From Bacillota bacterium (GTDB lineage Bacteria; Bacillota; Clostridia; Christensenellales; SZUA-584): 64,000 nucleotides of DNA. A program made the translations under genes and the position numbers. The notes under the pieces were generated by a model that did not search any database, was not told where the DNA came from, and saw only the letters and a program-made list of their open reading frames with translations. Numbering within the stretch: position 1 is the stretch's first letter; every line of letters starts with the position of its first letter. Where the stretch lies: positions 62,001 to 126,000 of the forward strand of contig JAEWTW010000028.1 in NCBI GenBank assembly GCA_023397655.1, given 5' to 3'. Shown one piece after another: positions 24,834-32,791 of the stretch.

Positions 24834-26174
24834 TTACTTGTTGAGAGCCAAAGCCGCTGCAATCGCGTCCGCCGGCGAAATGCCGCCCGTCACGATGTTC
24901 TTCACGTTGCCAAATAGGTCGGCACGCGCTTCGGAGGTCAGCAGATCCTGTACCGGCGCCACGAGGCTCGTCACACCAGCGCACATCTCGGATGCTGACT
25001 GCTGAATCTCGTTGAGATTTGCAGGCTTCGCGCCGTTCTTGAGCGCAGTCACTTCGGTAGTTACGAATGTGGAGAGCACTTCGTCGCTCGTCATGTGCTG
25101 CACAAACTTCACAGCCGCTTCGCGCTTCGCCGGATCTTCCCAAGCCTGACGGGTGATGTAGTAGCCCATCGAGATACCGCCGATGATATCGGTTGCTTTT
25201 CTCTCGCCTTTTCCCGGTACATAGGACAGCTTGTAGTCGCCCAGATGGTCAGCAGCGTTTTCTACGAAGAAACCGACCTTCCAAGAGCCATCGATCAGAA
25301 ACGCTGCATCGCCGTCCACCATCAGCTGCACAGTCTCAGCGTCGGTCGCCGTCAGCGTGTTCTCGGGCAGGAAGCCTTTGTCATAGAGGCTCTTCAAATC
25401 TTCAAAACCGGAAGCCCACTTCGTTCCTGTGGCATCTGTCGCCTCAGTCGGTACTTCGAGATGATTCGCCGTATTGCCGTTGTTGTATGTGGTGAACTCA
25501 AACCAGTAGTGAGGCACTTCCTGCAGCGAAACCGCTACCGGAGTATAGCCAGCATCCTTAATCTTCTGGCAGTCGGCCAGGAACTGATCCCATGTGTAAT
25601 CCGCGCCCGGCGCCGCTACGCCCGCCGCTTCCAATACCTTTGTGTTCACAAACATGCTTTCCCAGAAACCGGTAGACGGAACCGCGTAAACCGTATCGTC
25701 CACAACGGACGGAACCAGCATGTCTTCCTTCATATTGCCCGCATAATCCGGATATTCAGCGCGGATCTCTTCCAGTGAAACAACCTTGTCCGCCTCGATA
25801 ATGGGGTTGGCGTCGGTACCGAGGAAGTAGAACAGCACGTCCGGCTCGGTGCCCGTTTCAAAATCGGCCATAACCTTGGCCTTCCATTCCTCGTTAGAGG
25901 TTGCGGAAGCGTCCTGAACCTTATTGCCCGTCGCTGCTTCATAACTGGCGAGTGCGTTCTCGTAGTTCTGACGGTTGCCGTCGTCACCGCCGTAAGAGGT
26001 TACCACCGTGATCTCAACAGGAGCCTCAGCCGGTTCGTCTGCCGGTGCTTCTGTGCTCTCGGGTGCCTGTGCAGGCGCTTCAGTCTGTTCCGGTTCAGGC
26101 GTTTTCGCGTTACATCCAGCAAAAACCGCCACAGCCATCAACAGAACCAGCAGGAATGCAATGGTCTTTTTCAT
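24834..26174 (-). CDS. Carbohydrate ABC transporter substrate-binding lipoprotein, probably for chitobiose, 446 aa
   Basis: Lipoprotein signal with lipobox VFAGC (Cys about residue 20), then a Pro/Glu/Ala-rich linker of about 35 residues, then a family 1 extracellular solute-binding domain. GGAGGAAACGCTAT precedes the ATG. It lies in one unit with two CUT1 permeases, an MsmK-type ATPase, the kinase/regulator pair and the chitobiose phosphorylase pathway. N,N'-diacetylchitobiose (or a short chitin or N-glycan-core oligosaccharide) is therefore the expected ligand; this rests on context, not on the protein sequence. A TATAAT (26237-26242) and the shared motif at 26261-26290 lie upstream. Confidence 0.88.
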   Translation of the reverse strand: MKKTIAFLLVLLMAVAVFAGCNAKTPEPEQTEAPAQAPESTEAPADEPAEAPVEITVVTSYGGDDGNRQNYENALASYEAATGNKVQDASATSNEEWKAKVMADFETGTEPDVLFYFLGTDANPIIEADKVVSLEEIRAEYPDYAGNMKEDMLVPSVVDDTVYAVPSTGFWESMFVNTKVLEAAGVAAPGADYTWDQFLADCQKIKDAGYTPVAVSLQEVPHYWFEFTTYNNGNTANHLEVPTEATDATGTKWASGFEDLKSLYDKGFLPENTLTATDAETVQLMVDGDAAFLIDGSWKVGFFVENAADHLGDYKLSYVPGKGERKATDIIGGISMGYYITRQAWEDPAKREAAVKFVQHMTSDEVLSTFVTTEVTALKNGAKPANLNEIQQSASEMCAGVTSLVAPVQDLLTSEARADLFGNVKNIVTGGISPADAIAAALALNK

Positions 26175-26260
26175 ATAGCGTTTCCTCCGAAAAATTTTGG
26201 ATGGGACAAACGGACATTTGATCTGCCCATAACAGCATTATAGAAGATGTGCGGTAAATA

Positions 26261-26290
26261 CACATATAGCCGTGGTTGCTGTTTGTTGTT
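26261..26290. promoter_or_regulatory. Motif shared with the chitobiose phosphorylase promoter
   Basis: CACATATAGCCGTGGTTGCT followed by GTTTGTTGTT resembles 35259-35288 (CACATTATTGCCTGTGGTTG, CGTTTGTTCC), apart from short indels. Here it overlaps the expected -35 of the binding-protein promoter (TATAAT at 26237-26242 on the minus strand). It is a candidate site for the AraC-type response regulator encoded at 22120-22869. Confidence 0.5.
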
Positions 26291-26302
26291 CTTCGTTGCC
26301 AA

Positions 26303-28042
26303 CTATTGATCATACTCCACATGCGGGATCACGATGCGCGCCAGCACGCGCCGCTCCCCCGCCTGCGCGATGGACAGCTCGCCGTCCTCGCCGTAGAGTA
26401 TCTTCAGCCGCCGGTTGACGTTGCGGATGCCGATGTATTCGCGGCTGTCGTCGCCGCCGTCGCCGCCGCCGTCCCAGTCGAGTAGCCTCGAGACCTTCCT
26501 TTTGTCCGTCTCCGACATATGCCCGTCGTTTTCCACCTCAATGACCAGCACATCTTCCTGTATGCGCGTGCGGATCACGATTTCACCGCGCTGCTGCAGC
26601 GCAATGCCGTGGTCGAACGCGTTCTCTACGATGGGCTGCAGTATCAGGCAGGGCACCAGCGCCTTCAGCGTTTCCGGCGCAATTTCCTTGCGTATCGTCA
26701 GCCGGTCGCCCAGCCGTTCCGATAATATATACAGGTACGCGTCCGCATACACCAGCTCCTGCTTGACCGTATCCCGCGCCCGCCCGCCGCGCGCCATCGC
26801 GGCATCCAGCATCGTGGAAAGCGCCTCGATCATGCGGCACACCTTGGTGTCACCGAGCATGCGGGCCGACCACGATATCGCTTCCAAAGTGTTGTTGAGA
26901 AAGTGCGGGTTGATCTGGGAGCGCAGGGCGCTCACGCGCGCATCCTGCAGCGCCAGCTGTTCCTCGTTGTTGCGGTCGAATTGGTACTTGAGCTGCGCCG
27001 ACATGCCGTTGAAGCGTTCCGTCAGATAGCGGAACTCCCGGCTGCCCGGCTGCGCCTCTACCGTGTATCCGCGTTCGCCCGACTCCATTCTTCCTGCTGC
27101 ATGCACCAGCGCGTCCATCGGCCTTGCCACATAGTGGTAATAAGCCCACAGCACCAGCATGAACAGCAGCACGCCGAACACCGCCATCAGCGGCAGCAGA
27201 TTGACGAAATCAGGCAGTTCGTCCGTCACCAGCGCACTGTCCGACACCACGCTTAAGCGCAGCTTATGCCCGGACAGCTTCGCGGATTCCCTTATTGTGT
27301 AAAGGCTGCTTTTGGCATCGAACCGGATGCCGTCCTCACCGTCCGTCCAGCCGCCTTCCTCACCTGTCACCACATACGTATTATCGTCGATGTCCACGGC
27401 AGCACGCTGCACCCATACGATACTTCGAATGCTCTCGTACAGCACGTCCTGATCGCACTCCATCACGATCACGGCATACGGCTGAAACCGGCTGTCCATG
27501 ATGTTGCGCACCATGTACAGCCGGTTTCCTTCGTTCACAAAGCATATCTGCGTACCCAGCTCGGGGTATATGTCAAGTACGCGGCTGTGAAAGCTGTTCT
27601 GATATTGTTTCAGGCTGTCGATTTCGCGCGAATCCGTGCGGTTGCTCACATAGTAAATGGTATCCGGCTCGGCCGTAAAAAACAGCAGCGTGGCGTTGAA
27701 GCTGTCGTCGTAGCCATATTGCTGCAGCAAATATGAGGTCACGGTACTGTACAGCGCCACGTGGTCATTGTCGTTCAGATACTGCCTGTAAGCGTCGCTG
27801 ACGGCGTCATTGTACGAGCTCTCACGGGAAGCCGCCATCGCGCCGCTGATGTTATCCTGCGTCTGCTGAAAGGCGATGCTCACGCTGGTGGCAATGGTAT
27901 CGCGCAGCCGTTCCTGCACGTTGTTGTTGAGCGTATAGCTGGAATAAAGCAGTATCGCCGTAATGGGAACCACCCAGCATATGGCCATGATGGCCACAAG
28001 ACCCCATTTTAAAGAGAATCCGTGCTTGGGAGATTTGCGCAA
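26303..28042 (-). CDS. Sensor histidine kinase, YesM type, 579 aa
   Basis: Membrane sensor that should phosphorylate the regulator at 22120-22869. One transmembrane segment near residue 15, an extracytoplasmic domain of about 240 residues, a second segment near residue 265, HAMP, then the His_kinase block with the phospho-His in QINPHFLNNTLEAISW, and an ATPase domain (ILQPIVENAFDHGI as N-box). I prefer the TTG start at 28040-28042 because GGAGGTG lies about eight bases upstream and the -10 at 28086-28091 would put the transcript start near the upstream ATG (28081), leaving that ATG without a binding site. The ATG version would add 13 residues. Confidence 0.85.
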   Translation of the reverse strand: MRKSPKHGFSLKWGLVAIMAICWVVPITAILLYSSYTLNNNVQERLRDTIATSVSIAFQQTQDNISGAMAASRESSYNDAVSDAYRQYLNDNDHVALYSTVTSYLLQQYGYDDSFNATLLFFTAEPDTIYYVSNRTDSREIDSLKQYQNSFHSRVLDIYPELGTQICFVNEGNRLYMVRNIMDSRFQPYAVIVMECDQDVLYESIRSIVWVQRAAVDIDDNTYVVTGEEGGWTDGEDGIRFDAKSSLYTIRESAKLSGHKLRLSVVSDSALVTDELPDFVNLLPLMAVFGVLLFMLVLWAYYHYVARPMDALVHAAGRMESGERGYTVEAQPGSREFRYLTERFNGMSAQLKYQFDRNNEEQLALQDARVSALRSQINPHFLNNTLEAISWSARMLGDTKVCRMIEALSTMLDAAMARGGRARDTVKQELVYADAYLYILSERLGDRLTIRKEIAPETLKALVPCLILQPIVENAFDHGIALQQRGEIVIRTRIQEDVLVIEVENDGHMSETDKRKVSRLLDWDGGGDGGDDSREYIGIRNVNRRLKILYGEDGELSIAQAGERRVLARIVIPHVEYDQ

Positions 28043-28085
28043 CTCGGCCGCACCTCCGGTAGAATGTGTTGTCGCTGTCATTGCG

Positions 28086-28115
28086 ATTATACCACCGCTG
28101 CAGGCCGCTTTTCAA
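28086..28115 (-). promoter_or_regulatory. Internal promoter of the histidine kinase and transporter genes
   Basis: On the minus strand TTGAAA (28110-28115), 18 bases, TATAAT (28086-28091). It lies immediately past the nagB stop. It would let the sensor be made without full expression of the catabolic genes upstream. Confidence 0.6.
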
Positions 28116-28877
28116 TCACGCCGAAAACCCGGCGCTGAGCGGAGTGTCCAAAAAAGCGTCCGCTGCCTCGCGGTCTGCGATCACCGTCACGTCCTGATGC
28201 AGCTGCAGCACAGACGCCGGCACCTGCGGCGTTACATCGCCGGAGAAGGAACGGCGCAGTATATCCGCCTTGCTGCGACCCGATACGAGCAGCACGATGC
28301 TGCGCGCGCCCATGATGTTGCCGATGCCCATTGTGATGGCACGCCCCGGCACCTGCTGCGCGTTCCCGCCGAAGAACCTGGCGTTAGCCAGCCGCGTCCG
28401 CTCTGCGATGCTGACAACGTGCGTCTTGAGCGTGAACGCCGTTCCCGGTTCGTTAAAGCCGATGTGGCCGTTATGCCCGATTCCCAACAGCTGCAGGTCA
28501 ATGCCGCCCCAGCCCACGATCTGTTCGTCGTACGCTGTGCAGGCTGCATCCAGATCCGCCGCCAGTCCGTCGGGCAACCGTGTATTGTCAGGCCTGATGT
28601 TGATGTGGTTAAACAGCTCGCTTTGCATAAAATGCCGGTAACTCTGCGGGTGCTCAGGCCCGAGTCCCACATATTCGTCGAGGTTTACAGTACGGACGCG
28701 GGAAAAATCCGCTTCATCCGCACGACAGCGGCGCCTCATCTCCGCATAAAGCGGCACCGGCGTGGAGCCGGTCGCCAGTCCCAGCACGCAGTCCGGCTTG
28801 CGCGCCACCAGTCCGCAGAATATATCAGCCGCCACGCGGCCCATCGTTTCCGTATTATCCACCACTCTGAAGTTCAT
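28116..28877 (-). CDS. nagB: Glucosamine-6-phosphate deaminase, 253 aa
   Basis: It converts glucosamine-6-phosphate to fructose-6-phosphate and ammonia. Family hallmarks: GLATGSTPVPLYAEM near residue 36, VNLDEYVGLGPEHPQSYRHF near residue 67, the catalytic-site block LQLLGIGHNGHIGFNEPG near 130, and TMGIGNIMGA. Length is usual for Gram-positive NagB. It follows nagA with three bases between. In the chitobiose unit it makes the last committed step to glycolysis. Confidence 0.95.
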   Translation of the reverse strand: MNFRVVDNTETMGRVAADIFCGLVARKPDCVLGLATGSTPVPLYAEMRRRCRADEADFSRVRTVNLDEYVGLGPEHPQSYRHFMQSELFNHINIRPDNTRLPDGLAADLDAACTAYDEQIVGWGGIDLQLLGIGHNGHIGFNEPGTAFTLKTHVVSIAERTRLANARFFGGNAQQVPGRAITMGIGNIMGARSIVLLVSGRSKADILRRSFSGDVTPQVPASVLQLHQDVTVIADREAADAFLDTPLSAGFSA

Positions 28878-28880
28878 CTG

Positions 28881-30011
28881 TTATGCCCTTTCAACACGTT
28901 GTCCCGCAATGTATACATCCCTTATATCCCAGTGACTGCCCAGTGTGACAAAGTCCGCGCGCTTGCCAACTGCAATCACACCGATGTCGTCCGCGCCGAT
29001 TACGCGCGCTGGGTTGGCTGTCGCGCAGCGCAGCGCATCCTCCGCCGGTATGCCCATACCGATTACGCACTTCACACAGCTCATCAGCGTCGCAACGGAA
29101 CCCGCAATGGTACCGTCCGCCAGCGTCGCGCGCCCGTCCTTTACCGTTACCGGCAGACCGCCCAGCGAATAGGGGCCGCCTTCCGGAAGACCGGTCGCCG
29201 ACATGGCGTCACTGATCAGGCAAATGCGCTCCGCACCGAACAGCTTGAACGCCGCGCGCACTGCACTGGGATGCACGTGGATGCCGTCGCCAATCAGCTC
29301 TGCCGTTACGCCCGGCCGCTCCGATGCTGCGCCGATAACACCCGGTTCGCGATGCAGCAGCGGCGGCATGGCGTTGAACAGATGCGTCACATGCGTGATG
29401 CCCGCATCAAAGCCCGCCGAAGCCTCGTCATAGTTCGCGTTGGTGTGCGCCGCCGCACAAACGATGCCCATATCGCGCACCGCGTTGATATAATCCGGCG
29501 CGCCCTGCAGCTCAGGTGCAACGCACGCGATGCGTATCAGCCCGTCCGCCATGCTTTGCAGACGCTTCAGCATGGCCTTATCCGGCTGCCTTAAGTAATG
29601 GGGGTCATGCGCGCCCTTCTTGGATTCATTGAAGAAAGGTCCCTCCATCGTGATGCCGTGCAAACTCGCGCAGCCTGCGGGCGCTTCCTGCTTCAATTTC
29701 ACAGCATTGCTGAAAGCCTTGCTCAGCGCCTCCTCAGGCAACGTGAGCGACGCTGCGCTGAAGCTGGTGGTACCTACCTGTGCCAGATACCGCGCCATTG
29801 TTGTCAATCCGTCATAATCGCCGTCCATGAAATCCGCGCCGCTGTTGCCATGCAGGTGGATGTCCACCAGACCGGGAATCAGCACATCACAGCCGCCCGG
29901 CGCATCGCCTTCGCGTCCTGTTATCTCCGCAAAGCGCCCGTCCTCTATGCGTATGTCGCCGTAATGGAAACGAAAATCTGCTCCGTAATAGCGCACGTTG
30001 GATATCAGCAT
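28881..30011 (-). CDS. nagA: N-acetylglucosamine-6-phosphate deacetylase, 376 aa
   Basis: It removes acetate from GlcNAc-6-phosphate. Amidohydrolase fold: LIPGLVDIHLHGNSGADFMDG (metal-binding HxH), TMEGPFFNESKKGAH with the metal-ligand Glu, AAHTNA and THLFNAMPPLLHREPG (metal His and substrate site), and the catalytic Asp in ICLISDAMSATG. AAGGAGGAGAGCGT lies before the ATG, which overlaps the end of the kinase gene by seven bases. Confidence 0.95.
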   Translation of the reverse strand: MLISNVRYYGADFRFHYGDIRIEDGRFAEITGREGDAPGGCDVLIPGLVDIHLHGNSGADFMDGDYDGLTTMARYLAQVGTTSFSAASLTLPEEALSKAFSNAVKLKQEAPAGCASLHGITMEGPFFNESKKGAHDPHYLRQPDKAMLKRLQSMADGLIRIACVAPELQGAPDYINAVRDMGIVCAAAHTNANYDEASAGFDAGITHVTHLFNAMPPLLHREPGVIGAASERPGVTAELIGDGIHVHPSAVRAAFKLFGAERICLISDAMSATGLPEGGPYSLGGLPVTVKDGRATLADGTIAGSVATLMSCVKCVIGMGIPAEDALRCATANPARVIGADDIGVIAVGKRADFVTLGSHWDIRDVYIAGQRVERA

Positions 30012-31366
30012 ACGCTCTCCTCCTTCACCAGCGGCAGCGAAGCCGCCGTCATCGACTGCCCCACGCGCCGGAAGGTATCGTCGGGCAGTATCAGCTCGAT
30101 CTTCACGTCGGGATATTCCTGATGCAGCACACGTTTGGCTGTCATCATGATGGTCTCGCCGCCCGCGTCGCTCATCACGCGCCCCAGCAGCAGCACGCTC
30201 TTCATGCCGTATATATCGTGGTAGAAGGGCAGTGTGTGCCCGAGGTAGCAGCCGATGTCCGAGAATATGCGCAGCGCCGTCTCGTCATAGCGGATTGCCG
30301 CGCTCTGCACCGCTTTCAGTTTATCAGCGGGCGAGCCGTCCGGCAGCGGGAAGTTCGCATAACCTGCCAGTTTGATTATAGCATCCTGTGAGAAATAGGA
30401 CACACCGCAGCCCGTGTCTGCCGACCACTCATCGCGCATCGCTCCGGGGTTCAGGTCCACCGGCACAAAGGCCAGCTCGTTCAGCCATCCGGTGATGCGC
30501 CCATCCGAGTCCACGTAACCCGCTGCTTCGCTGGTGCCCATCGCGATGCCCAGCAGCGCGTTGCGCCCGAAGTATGTCGAACCCGCCAGCGCCGTCACGT
30601 CGCCGTCGTTGCACACCGCCACGGGCACATCGCCGATCTCCTTGGCAGCACGGACATAGATGTCCCGCACGTACTTGTCAAAATCGTCACGCGGTATCGC
30701 CCGAAACAGCGACGCCACCGCGGTATGGTCGTTGATGAATATACCCGCCGATGAGATGCCGATGCCGTCCACGCGCGGCATGTGCGACGCCGCTTTCTTC
30801 AGCGCGCTCACAATGCCATCGAAATGGTATGCCGGGTCAGCGTTGGTCTTGGGATACCAAATTACCTCTTCCGAATACACCGTCTTACCGTCGATCACCG
30901 CCGACACTTTACGATCGCTGCCGCCCGCGTCGAAGCCAATACGGCAGCCGTTCAGCTGCTTGCCCACGCTGCGCGGGTTCTCCCGCGATTCTGGTTTTTC
31001 TTCGTAGCACCGGTGCTCAACCTCGAAGGCCCGCTGGTAGACGCCGCCCATGAAATCGGCATCAAAGGCGCGGATACCGCCCGGTTGGTACGCGTCCGCG
31101 ATATGACGGTACACCACATCAGGGCCGCACACGATGAGCTTATAGCCGCCCTTCTGCCACAGCAGTGTTTTGGCCATGCGCTCCGCAAAGTGGCAATCCG
31201 CTTCGCTGTCCGAGCGCAACTTGAACTCCATGACGGACAGTCCGTCCCCGCGCTCCGCTCCGATGTACACCGGGATCAGCGCGTTCTTCTCGTAGGCCCT
31301 TTTCACCGCCGCAACAGGCATAAAATCCGGTTCATAATAGGGTCTGTTTTTAATGGATGGCTTCAT
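30005..31366 (-). CDS. ROK-like sugar kinase with an unusual N-terminal domain, 453 aa; probable N-acetylglucosamine kinase
   Basis: The kinase part starts near residue 140: phosphate-1 motif IGFDAGGSDRKVSAV, then GIGISSAGIF, the catalytic-Asp block VAVCNDGDVTALAG and IAMGTSEAAGYVD. The usual ROK zinc-site motif (CxCGxxGCxE) is not visible. The first 140 residues (YYEPDFMPVAAVKRAYEKN, AERMAKTLLWQKGGYKLIV) are not part of a normal ROK kinase and I cannot name them. AAAGGTGGACGTCA precedes the ATG. In this operon a GlcNAc kinase is the step otherwise missing, so phosphorylation of the free GlcNAc released by phosphorolysis is the best inference. Confidence 0.75.
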   Translation of the reverse strand: MKPSIKNRPYYEPDFMPVAAVKRAYEKNALIPVYIGAERGDGLSVMEFKLRSDSEADCHFAERMAKTLLWQKGGYKLIVCGPDVVYRHIADAYQPGGIRAFDADFMGGVYQRAFEVEHRCYEEKPESRENPRSVGKQLNGCRIGFDAGGSDRKVSAVIDGKTVYSEEVIWYPKTNADPAYHFDGIVSALKKAASHMPRVDGIGISSAGIFINDHTAVASLFRAIPRDDFDKYVRDIYVRAAKEIGDVPVAVCNDGDVTALAGSTYFGRNALLGIAMGTSEAAGYVDSDGRITGWLNELAFVPVDLNPGAMRDEWSADTGCGVSYFSQDAIIKLAGYANFPLPDGSPADKLKAVQSAAIRYDETALRIFSDIGCYLGHTLPFYHDIYGMKSVLLLGRVMSDAGGETIMMTAKRVLHQEYPDVKIELILPDDTFRRVGQSMTAASLPLVKEESVC

Positions 31367-31378
31367 TGACGTCCACCT

Positions 31379-32791
31379 TTACAGTTTCAAAAATTCCTTC
31401 CAGATATCGATGCACAGGACGGCGTCCGCCTCTTCCGGCATCTCCGCGCACATGCGCAGCAGCGGCTCCGTACCGGAGAACCGGCAGATCACCCAGCCGC
31501 CGTTCTTAAAATACAGCTTGCAACCGTCCTCGTACGATACGCGCTCGGTTTCAAACGGAAATGCAGGCAGCTCCTTATCCACAAACAGCCGGTCCATCAG
31601 CTGCTGCTTTTTGACCTGGGTCATTGTGAAATCGGCATCCGCGATATACAGCGTACCGAAGCGCTCTTCGATGTCACGGTATATGGCTGAGAGCGTTTTG
31701 CCCGTGCGGGCCACCATCTCCACCAGCAGCGCCGCCGCATAGATGCCGTCCTTGCCGGGGATGTGCCCCCGCACGGTCAGGCCGCCCGACGATTCGCCGC
31801 CGATCAACGCATCCGTTTCCTGCATCTTGGCGGATATGTGCTTGAAGCCCACAGGCACCTCGTAGCACCGCTCGCCAAGGCCCGCTGCCACACGGTCCAG
31901 CAGATGCGTGGTGGAGTTGTTCCGTACCGCCGCGCCCTTCCAGCCACGAAAGGTGTGCAGATAGTAATACAGCAGCACCAGCAGCTTGTTGGGATGCAAG
32001 AACGTTCCGGTATCGTCGATGATGCCGATGCGGTCCGCGTCGCCGTCCGTCGCAATGCCAAGGTCGCAACGGTTTTCCACCACGAATGTGGACAGCGCCC
32101 CCAGCGTATGCAGGCTGGGCGATGGCAGCCGTCCGCCGAACAGCGTGTCATGCCGCTCGTGGATCACCTCTACCTCGCAGCGCGCCGTCAGCAGTATCGT
32201 CTGCAGGCTGGTGCGACTCACACCGTACATCGGGTCCAGAGCGATCTTGAGGTGTGCGTTCTTGATGGCCTCCACATCCGCCAACGCCAGTATACTATCA
32301 ATGTATTCATTAAACGGATTTATCTTCTTGATGCTCCCATTTGCCATTGCTTCGGCATACGGAACAACCGGGATATCCGTGCCTTCAATCGCCGCAATGT
32401 GGCGCTCAATCTCCAGCGTGACGTCCTCGGCGGCGTCGCGTCCGCCCTCTGTGAACACCTTGATGCCGTTGTATATCGCCGGGTTGTGGCTCGCCGTCAC
32501 CGCAATGCCGTATGGCAGGCCGTATTGGCGCACGGTGAACATGATGAGCGGTGTGGGCGCTTCGCGGTCCAGCAGCAGGCAGGGCACGTTCAGCCCCGCG
32601 CATACCTCCGCGAACCACTGCGCCGCCGGTTTGGACAGAAACCGCCTGTCATACCCGATGCAAAGACCCTTGTCCGCCACACCCTGCTCCTTCATCATAT
32701 GACACAGAGCCGCACACAGCAGCTGCACGTTATCCTTGGTGAATTCCTCTCCGATGACGGCACGCCACCCGCCCGTTCCAAACTTGATCAT
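31379..32791 (-). CDS. Phosphohexomutase (phosphoglucomutase/phosphomannomutase family), probable GlcNAc-1-phosphate mutase, 470 aa
   Basis: It moves phosphate between C1 and C6 of a hexose phosphate. Four-domain family with FGTGGWRAVIG at the N-terminus, the phospho-Ser loop TASHNPAIYNG, the Mg loop DGDADRIGI, the sugar loop GGESSGGLTV, and the C-terminal phosphate loop CRFSGTEPLLR. The ATG at 32789-32791 overlaps the TGA of the GH94 gene (ATGA), which indicates translational coupling with the phosphorylase. That pairing, and the following kinase and nagAB genes, argue for GlcNAc-1-phosphate to GlcNAc-6-phosphate as its reaction. Confidence 0.85.
   Translation of the reverse strand: MIKFGTGGWRAVIGEEFTKDNVQLLCAALCHMMKEQGVADKGLCIGYDRRFLSKPAAQWFAEVCAGLNVPCLLLDREAPTPLIMFTVRQYGLPYGIAVTASHNPAIYNGIKVFTEGGRDAAEDVTLEIERHIAAIEGTDIPVVPYAEAMANGSIKKINPFNEYIDSILALADVEAIKNAHLKIALDPMYGVSRTSLQTILLTARCEVEVIHERHDTLFGGRLPSPSLHTLGALSTFVVENRCDLGIATDGDADRIGIIDDTGTFLHPNKLLVLLYYYLHTFRGWKGAAVRNNSTTHLLDRVAAGLGERCYEVPVGFKHISAKMQETDALIGGESSGGLTVRGHIPGKDGIYAAALLVEMVARTGKTLSAIYRDIEERFGTLYIADADFTMTQVKKQQLMDRLFVDKELPAFPFETERVSYEDGCKLYFKNGGWVICRFSGTEPLLRMCAEMPEEADAVLCIDIWKEFLKL

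Noticed and set aside
27963..29594. Plus-strand open frame of 543 codons
   Set aside because: It is antisense to the kinase, nagB and nagA genes, has an Arg/His-rich low-quality composition, and no ribosome binding site; it is a shadow produced by GC-rich coding DNA.
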